Assembly (NCBI GenBank): GCA_947579605.1
Contig: OX388318.1
Span: 5,580,001-5,644,000 of the forward strand
DNA from: Athripsodes cinereus
Taxonomy: Eukaryota > Arthropoda > Insecta > Trichoptera > Leptoceridae
DNA: 64,000 nucleotides
Direction: 5' to 3'
Shown here in pieces: positions 35,941 to 46,090 of this stretch. The notes below the pieces were generated by a model, which saw only the letters and a list, made by a program, of their open reading frames with translations, made no database searches and had not been told where the DNA came from. The first letter of the stretch is position 1. Every line of letters begins with the position of its first letter. A program made the translations under genes and the position numbers.

Positions 35941-38461
35941 TGCTACGCATTAAATAATCGCTGCGGAAAAGTTCATACTGGCTAATGTTCCTACATTCAT
36001 TTGTTGTCCACGGGGTCACTCGTAATAATAATTGGACGTTATGAATATCATATCCTTAACACGTGTTTCTCTAACCTTGTACGCCAAACGTATGATTTTG
36101 TCGATGCGCCAAAAACGACGGTTGAAGAAAACGGTCGACACAACGAGAGGTCCTCGCGTCGCTTGCAAGCAAATTCAGTTACCCCCTAACCATGGACTAG
36201 GCCGGACGTAGAGGTGGGCCGAGTCCCTTCCCGCCTTAGTCGCGAATAGCGATGTGCGTAACTCCGACACAATAATAATACTAACGATAATTATTTAATA
36301 GTACTTAACTTCATAATGTGATTAACAAGTGTGTTGCCCTCTATTGTATGTAAAACTATTCTTATTGTGAGTCGTTAATAATGTACTTTACAAGTCTGTG
36401 TTAGTTTTGCGTGCGCGACCAATCTTACCGCCAATATCAAGGAACAATAGTAACGATTAATAATTAATAGTAATTAATAAATTGAATAATGTTATGGACA
36501 AGCTTATATTCTCTTCGAGTTATATATACATGGCGATTCTTGTGGTGATAATGATAATAATTGGAAGTTTTGAGTATAATAGCATATGTCCGTTCGGGCG
36601 TGGTTCCGTTGTGTTCCCGCCATTCTACATAACCGTGTGAAGTGAGATAATCCATTGTTTCTGAACAAATAATCAATGATAGGAATCTTATAACATCACA
36701 GAAACTATTCTTTCTAATAGCTCAGTATTATAAATTTAATTAAAGTTGCGAATGAGTTCCTAAATCTGCAGCGTGTACAGCTTCACCTCGGATAGGCAGT
36801 ATATTGCGTATCGGTGATTTACCGATATAACTCGCATTACAATGTGAACTGGGTAATCCTCTAGTAACTTCTCCGGTCCATACCCTTGTCAAAAGAGTGA
36901 TTGAATGACTAGCTGAGTATTTCTGAAAGGACTATTGAAATAGTGACGCCTTCTGCCTTTTACACTGAGGATATTGTAAGAACGTATAAGATATCCCATG
37001 TCTCTTGAGAAGTAGTGATCTCTTCCGTCTTGAGGACAGGATCTATCTGATTCTGGCACCACCTACACCCCCCTGTACGTCTTCGGTATGACCAGCGACC
37101 GCCATAGGGACATCAGAGTATGTTTCTTTCCCGATTCTGCCTTCTTCCGTCAAAGCGTATCCAATACTTCATCGGTAATATGCTCAGCTTTGTGTTATTC
37201 GACAACAGCTCGCCTGTCCATCTGTAAGTGGCTATATTACTATTGTATATTGTATGTAATGATATTTGTTCCGTAACAGAGTTCATATTATCATTGAACT
37301 GACCTATATATTACTTTCCTTTGTGTAATAATTTAAGATTTTGAGTTTGACTGAAGAATGAATGATTCCATTTAACTGTTTATAGATCACATGATAAACC
37401 AGGTATTGATTTATATTGATAATACCAAGGTTGGTTTATTTGATAATTACCATTGTTTGTTTTATTGTCTCAATCCGAATATGGTATAACTTTCATAACT
37501 TTGCATATTGTATGTTATTATGTCTCCCTACAAATTTACTTTGAAAATAACTGTCTTGTTAAGTAATATATATATATGTTTGCACAATAAACGTGAATCA
37601 CTTACCATACGATATCTTTCTGTTGAAACTCATTTTATATACCCACAAGTGGATTCAATACTTTTAATAATGCTAAAGTACATCTCTTCGCCTCCTTGTA
37701 TATATTCTTCCAATAACCTAGTTATACTTGGAGTAGTTATGTCACAAAGGTTCGATTCCTTGATCAACCAATGGATGAAAGACCCTATTATTTTACTATG
37801 AAAGCAACAAAGAGTTAGAGGAATGGCTCCACTGATGGAAATAAAATATCCACTTTATAGGAAGGATATGATGTACTTATGATAATCTTTGTTCCACTTG
37901 ACATAAATTTTGATTGTTTACTTGGAGATATATATCTATAATTATACCCAAGAAAAGATATAAGTAGAATCTTTGCAATAGGAAGTATGCTAACAGAAGA
38001 AACATTATTGCTTAATTTATCTATATGTATTCTATATTGATAAGATGACCATAAGAAAATGATGAAACCAAAGGATAAGGAATTCTCTGAACTTTACGTA
38101 AGTATAAATATATAATTGAAATATGTACACACACACACAATGCATTCCTCTTGCACAGACCAAGTAGATTCATACCTAGACATGAACTTGAGCCAATATA
38201 GTAATCTGTTTTACTTGCAAATATAACTGTAACTTTCTTTATGTATTTTCTCAATCATATAATTTTCTATGTGTTTCGCTTACGTACATTGCAAAATGTA
38301 TGTAGCGAAGCTGGGGGTTACGAGCCAATTTATATACTTTATAATGTACAATTCATGTAAATTCATTTCTTTAAATACTTTCTAAATATTTGATAATTTC
38401 TCTTTTGATAATTTTGTATAATGATATGATGCGATCGTCCTAGTGGGACGATATCGTATCA
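35941..38461 (+). repeat. 3' LTR
   Basis: Partner of 26441-28961; starts TGCTACGCAT and ends ATATCGTATCA. No difference from the 5' copy was found in the blocks compared. The flanking TTGT at 38462-38465 is the second copy of the target duplication. Confidence 0.9.
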
Positions 38462-38465
38462 TTGT

Positions 38466-38612
38466 ACTAAGGTGTCAAAATGAACTAATGAACTAAATTA
38501 GTACGGAAAACTGTGAATACGAATTAGAACTAATTATCATGACTCAACTATCTCTTCACACTTAGTTGACTTAGTTAGTGCAACTAAACTATTTTATGAT
38601 TCAGAATTGGCC
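38466..38612. mobile_element. Right part of the interrupted TIR element
   Basis: Continues from 26440 after the LTR insertion. It contains GTCAAAATGAACT and TTAGTGCAACT, shared with 30034-30349, and ends GATTCAGAATTGGCC, the inverse of the left end at 25887. Confidence 0.7.
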
Positions 38613-39630
38613 ATATTGCGTGTTGTATATTATTATACAAACAAGAGCACAGTAATTTAAAATGAATAATATTTCAATCCATGAAGGTAAAAACAAAGTT
38701 AAGAGCAAAAACTATTTTTAAACATGAAGACATCTGCAATAAAGATATATTATGTCAAAAATCTTAAGCAAGTACTTGCACTTTAGCTGCAACTGAGATA
38801 CCGCCAGCGTCTGATATAGTTTATATAGCCGCTTTTATTAATTGCTGCTCATTACAATGACACCTTATAAATCATGAGATTCTATTCTTATTTCTCCAAC
38901 TTGGTATTTTTTTCGAAGTAAAAACCTTGTTCTCAGATCCCCCCCATATTCCAAAATATCTTCGGTTTTGTTAAAGAATATTTTATTATTTATTTAATTC
39001 TTCACTGTAAATTGGTTACAAAATAAAATAGTGTCATAAAGTTATCAGCTATGCAATTTAATGTACAGAGAGCGAGTTTATCGCTAAAATGCGATGTCTT
39101 CCAAATAGCCCGGATATTTTCACGCTCCCAGAGATTGAATTGTGGCACCTCTCAGTTATGAATTACCAATATGAGAATCAAAAAATACAAAATAATAATG
39201 GAGTGTATCTTCATTCTTAATCATGGATCATCATCATCATCATCGCCCTCAATAGCCTTCTCGAGAAATTGATCATGGGTATGAAGTATCAAGTTTTTTT
39301 ATAACTCCATCGCACTATCACTAGTCCAACCCACCAGCCGCCTCTTAGTAGTATGTACCTTTACATATCAAGAATAATTCTATATTATTATTATTACGTT
39401 TTCTTTCCTTGTATAAATTTATAATACTCTCAGATCAGAGGCGCAGATGTGTATGAAAGTTATTACAAAAATGTAATACAAGTATTTATATACCTACTAA
39501 ATATTCATAAAACATTACGTATGAAACATTCAATATCTTCAATTTAACTATGAGGTATGCTTTCCATCCTGAACGCTATTTTTTTCTATTAAAAAAAAGA
39601 CTATGAAGTTCACCTATATGAATTATAACA
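38613..39630. other. Non-coding stretch with repeat C and simple repeat
   Basis: 38985-39115 is a copy of repeat C ending GTTTATCGCTAAAATGCGAT, CTTCCAAATAGCC. A short (ATC)n run lies near 39229-39246. 39535-39590 resembles the end of repeat B in minus orientation (ATCTTCAATTTAACTATGAG, CCATCCTGAACG). No gene. Confidence 0.5.
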
Positions 39631-39637
39631 TGATCAG

Positions 39638-40043
39638 AGGCCTGAGTCAATAATACACTTTCACGTCACGTTACCGCTCTGTTAACGTTCGAGTATAGAC
39701 GAAGTTGCAAGCGAGTGTCAATTTTGTTGCTAAGATACACAATAGTTACGAAAATTAACACTTTGGCGCAACATCGTCTGCACCCGAACGCTAACGGAGC
39801 GGGAGGCCTGAGTCAACAACACACTTTCGTCTCACGTTCCCGCTCCGTTAGCGTTCGGGTGCAGACGATGTTGCAAGCAAGTGTCAATTTCGTTGCTAAG
39901 ATACACAATAGTTCCGAAAATTAACACTTTGGAGCACCATCGTCTGCACCCGAACGCTAGCGGAGCGGGAACGTGACGCGATAGTGTGTTGTTGACTCAG
40001 GCCTCGGGAACGTGACACGAAAGTGTGTTATTGACTCAGGCCT
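39638..40043. mobile_element. MITE (201 bp) interrupted by a copy of itself
   Basis: The outer ends are AGGCCTGAGTCAATAA and its inverse. An inner copy with the same ends lies at 39804-40004 and is flanked by CGGG (39800-39803 and 40005-40008). Removing the inner copy and one CGGG leaves exactly 201 bp, the inner element's own length. Both copies fold: the terminal 85-90 bp (through CGTTAGCGTTCGGGTGCAGA) are inverted. The outer flanks TGATCAG and CTGATCA are palindromic, so the outer target duplication is unclear. No coding content. Confidence 0.88.
39804..40004. mobile_element. Inner copy of the self-nested MITE
   Basis: 201 bp, AGGCCT to AGGCCT, almost entirely stem-forming, with a CGGG duplication on each side. 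It differs from the outer copy at scattered positions (for example CAACAACACACTTTCGTC versus CAATAATACACTTTCACG), so the two were separate genomic copies before nesting. Confidence 0.88.
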
Positions 40044-40102
40044 CTGATCACGTACCATATGCAAAGGCATGAGCCAAGTGTCTGCTCGACTGTACCTACA
40101 AC

Positions 40103-40397
40103 TAGTGATGTGAGTAGAGAAAATTCTCCAAAGAAATTTCTCGAGAACGAGAAATTTCTCCAAGAATTTCTCCTCTGATAGAAGAGAAATTTCTTTCCAT
40201 AATTTTTCCTTGTGATATTTTTATTGATCATTGTAAAAATGATCAATAAAAAATATATTGTAAAAATGATAAATAAAAAATATATCTGCCTCAAAATACA
40301 CCATAATTCTCCAAAAATTCTCCACTTCGAGAAATTTGCCGAGAAATTTCTCGGTAATTTTCTCGAAAAATAATTTCTTGAGAATTCCACAACACTA
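40103..40397. mobile_element. hAT-type MITE built from GAGAAATTTCTC motifs
   Basis: Flanked by the perfect 8-bp duplication CCTACAAC (40095-40102 and 40398-40405), diagnostic of hAT insertion. The ends are TAGTGATGTG and (inverse) TAGTGTTGTG. Both arms are made of reiterated self-complementary GAGAAATTTCTC-like words around an A/T core with a duplicated TGTAAAAATGATCAATAAAA block. No transposase frame. Confidence 0.9.
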
Positions 40398-40868
40398 CCT
40401 ACAACTAGGCGATATTCGAGTAGATAGGCATAAAAGGCAGGTGTTCGTAAAATACAATTAACGTTTTCTAATCAGCGATGAGGTATTCCCCCTCATCAGT
40501 CTAATTTTATACGGGTTCATTTACTGTTCATAGTGCGAGGCTCTGGAATAGACTCCCACACAAGATTCGTACTTCTTCAACATTATATTCATTCCGTAAA
40601 AAAAATAACGGGCTCTAGTCTTTAGAATAACATTTTTCAATCTCTCTTATCACAATCATGTACTTTTTTCTTTCGCGTAAATAGTTACGCCGAGCAGATC
40701 CTTTGCAGAGACTTGCTTCTTTTCCCTTCCGCTTCCTATTCTTCCTATTCCATGGGCTTTATTTTTTTCGCATTTTAATGAATTTGATATTCACTGTGTC
40801 GGTGTTTAGGTAGTAGAAGTCCATAGCGAAATAAATAAAACAATTTTTTTTATTTCTTGTTTTATTCT

Positions 40869-40967
40869 ACTATTTGATTTATTTGAGAGAGACGTCTTTC
40901 GTCTTGTTAGGTCATGGTCAAGATTGACAATGTCCTGACAAGACGAAGGTTAAATAAATCAAATAGT
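40869..40967. repeat. Foldback element 2
   Basis: ACTATTTGATTTATTT (40869) pairs with AAATAAATCAAATAGT (40952-40967), and CTTTCGTCTTGTTAGG pairs with CCTGACAAGACGAAGG. The left arm contains GAGAGAGACGTCTTTCG, as in foldback 1 (11684). Weaker pairing may extend outward (TTTGTTTTATTCTA with TAGAATAAAAACA). No coding content. Confidence 0.75.
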
Positions 40968-42793
40968 ACATAGAATAAAAACATTTGTTTTATGAATTTT
41001 TATACTTGCGTAAGTGAGCTTGCATATGTGAAAAGTTGATTTTTGTTGCCTGTAGTAAATTTCTCATTTTAAATATCACTCTCCGTCCATGGTTTGCGGT
41101 CGGTCATACTACCTATAATAGAGACATTAAAAATACTGCTTTACCTGCCAGACAGCCTCCCTGTCAGCTACTTCGGCCAAGGTACAATCTCACACGCAAC
41201 ATGTTGAAATAACGATATTATTTATTTCAAAATTTAGGTCGTTTATAAATTGTAATGCAGAAAAAAATGGTTGTAAATTAAAAGAAATTGTATTGAGAAG
41301 TTGAATAATTAAATATCACTTGATTTTTTTAATAAGAATAAAACGCTCCTGTAATTTTTTTTAAATATTTTTATTTACTGATTTATTCTTTACTGTACAT
41401 TGATTAAAAACAATTACATAAAAGGTAAAAATTCAAGATAACATTTTAAGTCGAATTCAAAGAAAAAATAGGATATTTTTTCTATTAAATTACTTAACTA
41501 ATACTATATTCCAAGGTTATGTATTTAATTGACAATATGAAAAAGTGGTAGATGTGAAAACGTATAAATAAATCCAACCAAAGAGGTGAGAACTCATCAG
41601 AAATTTTTCAGTGTAATGATTGGTCATCCATGGTTGATTTTTACCTTCTTCTTCTTCGATGGCTGGCTTATTGTTACCTTAATGTTACCTTTATCTATGT
41701 CATTAAGGCTGATTGTTACCTTAATGACATAAATAAAGATGTGTGAAAGAAGCTTTCCTCATCATTTTCATTACGTGCGTACAATAATATGAAAATTCCA
41801 TGTTTGAAAATCTGATCAACATTGCCTTTAAATTTCCGTTTGTGCGTATTTTTTACACCACTTCATTTTTTCTTTCATACATATTAACCATGCTAAGGAA
41901 TGTTAAAAAAATATTTTCTCAATACATAATTTGTTAGAATTATTTTTATCAATACTGTCCGAAGATATTTACGGCGTCACAAACCTTTGTGTAGTTTATA
42001 AGATGGCATGGCGTCGCACAGTGCCGTAGCGTGGAATATCGTATTATTATTATTTTTATAATTCTAGTTTTATATAATTATATTACATATTACACTCACA
42101 TATATAAATAGAAACGAGTACGTATTCCACGAATCGTCTTATATCCAGCGGGGGGCGTGTTGACCATACAAACACGAATAATATTTTACTTACCTATGAA
42201 TATATTATACACATCATCTTTTTCTTATTTCGTATAACAGCACAAACCTTCTTCATTCAGAATGATTTTGTGCCAATTGAGATATTCCTAACGTTCTACT
42301 ATTATTGACATAAGAACAGCAGATTATGCAAGAGCAACGGTAAAATTTTTGAAAGGATTTTTTCTCTCTACATGCGAGAATTCATATTCAAGTTGAAAAT
42401 GAACGACTGTGCGTTGATGTTTTTGTTACTTGTTACACGTTAGCAATATTTGAAAAATAAATGGAAAAATAAAGCTATTGAAAATATTTGTTTCTTCATA
42501 GAAATCACTAAGGTTTTTTTATTAAATGAGTACTTAATTGTTCCTCTGTTTTTTTTTAAGATAAGAGCAAAAGCTAAAGGTACCTATTTTATTTCAATTC
42601 ATACCTATTCAACGATTTAAAATATTTAGCTATCTGAAGAAGAATAATAAAATTCAAATTTAGAATCATTTGAATATTAGAGATTCTGAGTGGAAGGTGA
42701 TGCTTTATAGATATTATTACACATTTTATCAGGTCTTTATCTCTATATATGTATTATTAATATATTCATCTCGTTCATACGCAATATTTTTCA
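40968..42793. other. Non-coding stretch with minor repeats
   Basis: 41375-41450 is a partial repeat C. 41687-41743 is an inverted repeat (CTTTATCTATGTCATTAAGG with its near inverse). On the minus strand 41138-41180 reads CTLAEVADREAVWQ followed by GTAAAG, either a tiny exon-like piece or a LINE scrap. 42783-42793 is the left copy of the LINE target duplication. Confidence 0.45.
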
Positions 42794-45700
42794 TGGGGGA
42801 GGATGTGCTGAACCTTCTCGTGGTCTCCCCTGTGAGTAACGCAAAGAAACAACAAAAAAGAGGAAAGAATAGAAACGAAATATAGAAGAGAAATTAATCA
42901 AAGAACATGAATGTAAACAATAAAAATAAGCGTGAAACGAATCAGCACAAAAACGGCGGTCGAACGTTGAAAGACCTCTCGGCCAAAGCGGTGAAAAAAG
43001 GTCCTTTTCAGGACCAAACCGACGACCACAGTAGTGGGATAAATAATTTCAATTTGAACAAGAATGACATACTGCATAAAGCAGGGAAACTTTTTAAGAT
43101 TGGACAAATAAACGTCGAAGGGTTAACTAGAGCAAAGGCGGAAGTCATATCAAAGATCATGGAGGATGTCGATGTCGTGGCATTGCAAGAGACACATGTT
43201 GAGCAAGAAGACGCTCATAGATTGGAAATACCGGGATTTGTGATTATTGCAAGCAGAGGCCATAGAAAGCATGGTATTGCTACATACGTTAGAGCAGAAC
43301 TGAGAGATGAGTCGTATATGACAGAAGAAGATGAAAACTTCATTACCATAAAAGTACGAGACCTCACTGTGGTGAACGTGTACAAACCCCCCTCACGTAA
43401 ATGGCCAGCGGAGGTTCTGCCTAAGTATGAACATCCAACGGTGGTGATAGGCGACTTTAACTCTAGAAACACCCAATGGGGTTACACTTCCGATGATGAG
43501 GATGGCGAGATGCTGGCGGAATGGGCACAACTAAATGACATGCATCTCCTGTATGATTCAAAACAAGGAGGAACATTTTTGTCTGCTCGATGGGGAAGCG
43601 TAACGTCACCAGATTTGTGCTTTGTCACAACCAACAAAACTGGAAGTCGTATGATGGCTGATAGAGAAATACTTAAAAAATTCCCCAATAGTGGACACTC
43701 GCCAGTCATAGTTAAGATTGGTCTCCAAATTCCTGTCATAAATCAGCCAAAACTATATAGATGGAACCTGAAAAGAGCGAATTGGAGAAGGTATACGGAA
43801 TATATAGAAAACGTCATAAACCGAATAAAACCAGAACTAGAAAATTATCCAAGGTTTGAAAAGTTAATAAGAACGGCTGCGGAAAAAGCTATACCCAGGG
43901 GTTTCCGTAAGGATTATATACCAGGATGGAACGAGGAGTGTGAGGAAGCTTTTGATGAATACAAGAAAACCGGTGATGAGGAATCGGCTAACACATTGAT
44001 GAGTCTTCTGAATGAAGAACGACGCAGAAGATGGACCGAGACCGTCGAAGAAATGGACTTCACCCATTCTAGCCGGAAAAGCTGGACACTCCTCCGTAAA
44101 CTAGGTACTGCACCACCCACCAAGCGGGAGAGATCTATAAACGTGAACCGGGTGGCTGGGACAATTTTTCAAACAAGCAATATCAAACCCGAAATGAAAC
44201 AGAAACAATGCCTGCGCAATCAGATAAGGGAGGAAATATCAAAGTGCGCTCCAAGTTCTCCATTAGTGGATAAAGTAACAGTTTGTGAAATGAAGACTGC
44301 ACTAAAACATATGAAGAAGAACAAGGCAGCAGGAGCAGATGATATTCTTCCTGAATTTCTGATCCATCTGGGGGATAGGGCTGTGACATGGCTTGCCAAA
44401 TACTTTTCGCTTGTGATAGATACAGGATGCACACCTAAAACATGGAAGGATGCCAAGGTTATTGCCATATTAAAACCTGGCAAATTAGCTGAAGACCCAA
44501 GAAACTACAGACCAATATCTCTATTATCTGTCGTGTACAAGCTTTTTGAGAGAGTTCTGGTGGCCAGATATACTCCTATAATCGAGGAACACCTGCCGAT
44601 GGAACAGGCAGGTTTTCGTGAGGGTCGCAGTACGTGTGAGCAGGTTATCGCTCTAACGACACACATTGAAAATGGCTTCCAAAGAGGTGAAAAATCTGGC
44701 CTGGTGCTCTTGGATCTGACTGCGGCATACGATACGGTTTGGAGAAGGGGACTGATCCTCAAAATCGCAAGGACTCTCAGATGCAGAAAAACTGTAAGAC
44801 TGCTGGAAGGTATACTGTCGAACAGAAGAATAAAGGTCTACCTGGATGGAAATGTCAGTGGCACAAAAATAATACAAAACGGCCTACCACAGGGATCAGT
44901 GTTGTCTCCGCTTCTCTTTAATCTCTACACGGCGGACGTGCCGGAGACGGTGGCTAGAAAGTTTGTATATGCAGATGACGTGGCACTTGTGGCTCAGGCA
45001 AAGACATTTGAAGAGCTAGAATCAACCTTAAACTCTGATTTGGATAACTTTCAAGAATACCTGAAGAGCTGGCATCTACGACCAAACCCTAAAAAGACGG
45101 TTGCGTTGGCTTTGCACTTAAACAATAGGGAAGCAGAAAGAGAGCTGGAGGTCTTCATGTGTGGTGAGAGGATACCGAGTGAGAAGAACCCAAAGTACCT
45201 CGGAGTGAAGATTGATAGAGCCCTTACATATAAAGCTCATACTGAGAGCGTCAAAAATAAGATAAAATCCCGTAATAACATTGTAAATAAACTGGCAGGT
45301 ACTTCATGGGGCAGCAAAGCAACAACATTGCGAGCATCCGCAATGGCTCTGGTATACAGTTCAGCGGAATACTGTTCTCCAGTGTGGGGAAGAAGTTCAC
45401 ATTGTGGTAAGATCGATGTTGAATTGAATAAGACCATGAGAACCATTACAGGCGCTATAAAATCAACCCCAACCCAATGGTTGCCAGTGCTATCCAATAT
45501 TGCGCCCCCAGATCTGCGCAGAAACCATGCCACGGTCAGGGAGAAGAACAAGATCCAGAAAAACCCCCAATTACCAGCATTTGCGGACATATTTCACCCA
45601 CCTCATAAAAGATTGAAATCCCGAAAACCAATATGGACAGTAGATACAAATGAATTTAACCTAGAAGGGAAATGGAGGGAAAGATGGGCCACAGAAAAGC

Positions 45701-46079
45701 TAACAAATAAACACCTTGTGGTAAACCCCAACACCAGAGTACCAGGTTTCGACCTACCACGAAAAATCTGGGTACAGCAGAACAGAGTGAGAACGGAACA
45801 TGGATGCTGCAATTACTCACTCTGGAGGTGGGGAAAGAGGGACAGCCCTGATTGTGAATGTGGAGCGGAACAGACTGTGAGACACGTAGTGCAGGATTGC
45901 CACATTAAGAAGTTCAATGGAAGCCTCCAGGATATCCATGAGGCGACGCCGGAGGCGGTGGACTGGTTGGCGGCACTGGATCCGAGGCTGTAGTTCTGAT
46001 GCGACTGCTTTTTTGACCCAGCCCAAATTGGGTGAAGACACCTAAATCACCGCCCACACGAAAAGTAAAGTAAGTAAGT
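42794..46079 (+). mobile_element. Complete-looking non-LTR retrotransposon (jockey-like)
   Basis: Bounded by an 11-bp direct repeat, AATATTTTTCA, at 42783-42793 and 46080-46090. It has a 113-bp leader (starting TGGGGGAGGATGTGCTG), one long frame, and an 86-bp 3' region ending in AAGTAAAGTAAGTAAGT, a short tetranucleotide tail rather than poly(A). No separate ORF1 exists between the target repeat and the long frame, so either this lineage has a single ORF or the copy is 5'-truncated just upstream of ORF2. The uninterrupted frame and perfect target repeat indicate recent insertion. Confidence 0.9.
42907..45993 (+). CDS. LINE endonuclease-reverse transcriptase (1028 aa), intact
   Basis: It nicks target DNA and copies its own RNA by target-primed reverse transcription in the nucleus. 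Residues 1-60 are basic and polar with no recognised domain. The apurinic-type endonuclease spans about 65-270: GQINVEGL, LQETH (Glu95), GDFNS (Asp183, Asn185) and the terminal SGHSP (His264). The RT domain spans about 460-760: KAAGADDILPEFL, RNYRPISLLSVVYKLFERVL, AGFREGRST, DLTAAYDTVW (Asp603, Asp609), GLPQGSVLSP (from 659) and the catalytic YADD (688-691). YLGVKIDRALTYKAH follows as the thumb-like region. The C-terminus has a CCHC knuckle, Cys983, Cys985, His993 and Cys998. All key residues are present and no stop or frameshift interrupts, so it may be active. The ATG at 42907 lies upstream of every domain. The 'jockey-like' placement rests on domain order and motif style. No partner ORF1 is seen. 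Confidence 0.95.
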   Translation: MNVNNKNKRETNQHKNGGRTLKDLSAKAVKKGPFQDQTDDHSSGINNFNLNKNDILHKAGKLFKIGQINVEGLTRAKAEVISKIMEDVDVVALQETHVEQEDAHRLEIPGFVIIASRGHRKHGIATYVRAELRDESYMTEEDENFITIKVRDLTVVNVYKPPSRKWPAEVLPKYEHPTVVIGDFNSRNTQWGYTSDDEDGEMLAEWAQLNDMHLLYDSKQGGTFLSARWGSVTSPDLCFVTTNKTGSRMMADREILKKFPNSGHSPVIVKIGLQIPVINQPKLYRWNLKRANWRRYTEYIENVINRIKPELENYPRFEKLIRTAAEKAIPRGFRKDYIPGWNEECEEAFDEYKKTGDEESANTLMSLLNEERRRRWTETVEEMDFTHSSRKSWTLLRKLGTAPPTKRERSINVNRVAGTIFQTSNIKPEMKQKQCLRNQIREEISKCAPSSPLVDKVTVCEMKTALKHMKKNKAAGADDILPEFLIHLGDRAVTWLAKYFSLVIDTGCTPKTWKDAKVIAILKPGKLAEDPRNYRPISLLSVVYKLFERVLVARYTPIIEEHLPMEQAGFREGRSTCEQVIALTTHIENGFQRGEKSGLVLLDLTAAYDTVWRRGLILKIARTLRCRKTVRLLEGILSNRRIKVYLDGNVSGTKIIQNGLPQGSVLSPLLFNLYTADVPETVARKFVYADDVALVAQAKTFEELESTLNSDLDNFQEYLKSWHLRPNPKKTVALALHLNNREAERELEVFMCGERIPSEKNPKYLGVKIDRALTYKAHTESVKNKIKSRNNIVNKLAGTSWGSKATTLRASAMALVYSSAEYCSPVWGRSSHCGKIDVELNKTMRTITGAIKSTPTQWLPVLSNIAPPDLRRNHATVREKNKIQKNPQLPAFADIFHPPHKRLKSRKPIWTVDTNEFNLEGKWRERWATEKLTNKHLVVNPNTRVPGFDLPRKIWVQQNRVRTEHGCCNYSLWRWGKRDSPDCECGAEQTVRHVVQDCHIKKFNGSLQDIHEATPEAVDWLAALDPRL

Positions 46080-46090
46080 AATATTTTTCA

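Larger units (their letters stand above)
26441..38461 (+). mobile_element. Giant non-coding LTR retroelement (LARD-like), 12,021 bp
   Basis: Two 2,521-bp direct repeats at 26441-28961 and 35941-38461 begin TG and end CA, with short imperfect inverted tips (TGCTACG and CGTATCA). The element is flanked by TTGT on both sides (26437-26440 and 38462-38465). A PBS-like site follows the 5' LTR and a purine tract precedes the 3' LTR, which sets the plus orientation. The 6,979-bp interior has no frame over about 90 codons and no gag, protease, RT, RNase H or integrase motif. This fits a non-autonomous 'large retrotransposon derivative' moved by a relative's proteins. LTR identity implies recent insertion. 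The 4-bp TSD is usual for Ty3/gypsy, but without pol the superfamily cannot be fixed. An alternative, a segmental duplication, is disfavoured by the TSD, PBS and PPT together. Confidence 0.88.

Noticed and set aside
26441..38461. Simple segmental duplication of 2.5 kb
   Set aside because: TG...CA ends, 4-bp target duplication, PBS-like site and purine tract at the right places fit an LTR element much better.
39715..40163. Open frames around 39.7-40.2 kb
   Set aside because: They lie in the stem-forming arms of MITEs and arise from inverted repeats, not coding.
40028..40390. 120-codon minus-strand frame rich in RNFS
   Set aside because: It is a translation of reiterated GAGAAATTTCTC words in the hAT MITE.
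43215..45590. Many antisense frames of 67-117 codons under the LINE
   Set aside because: Shadows of the 1028-residue coding frame; none has its own domain.
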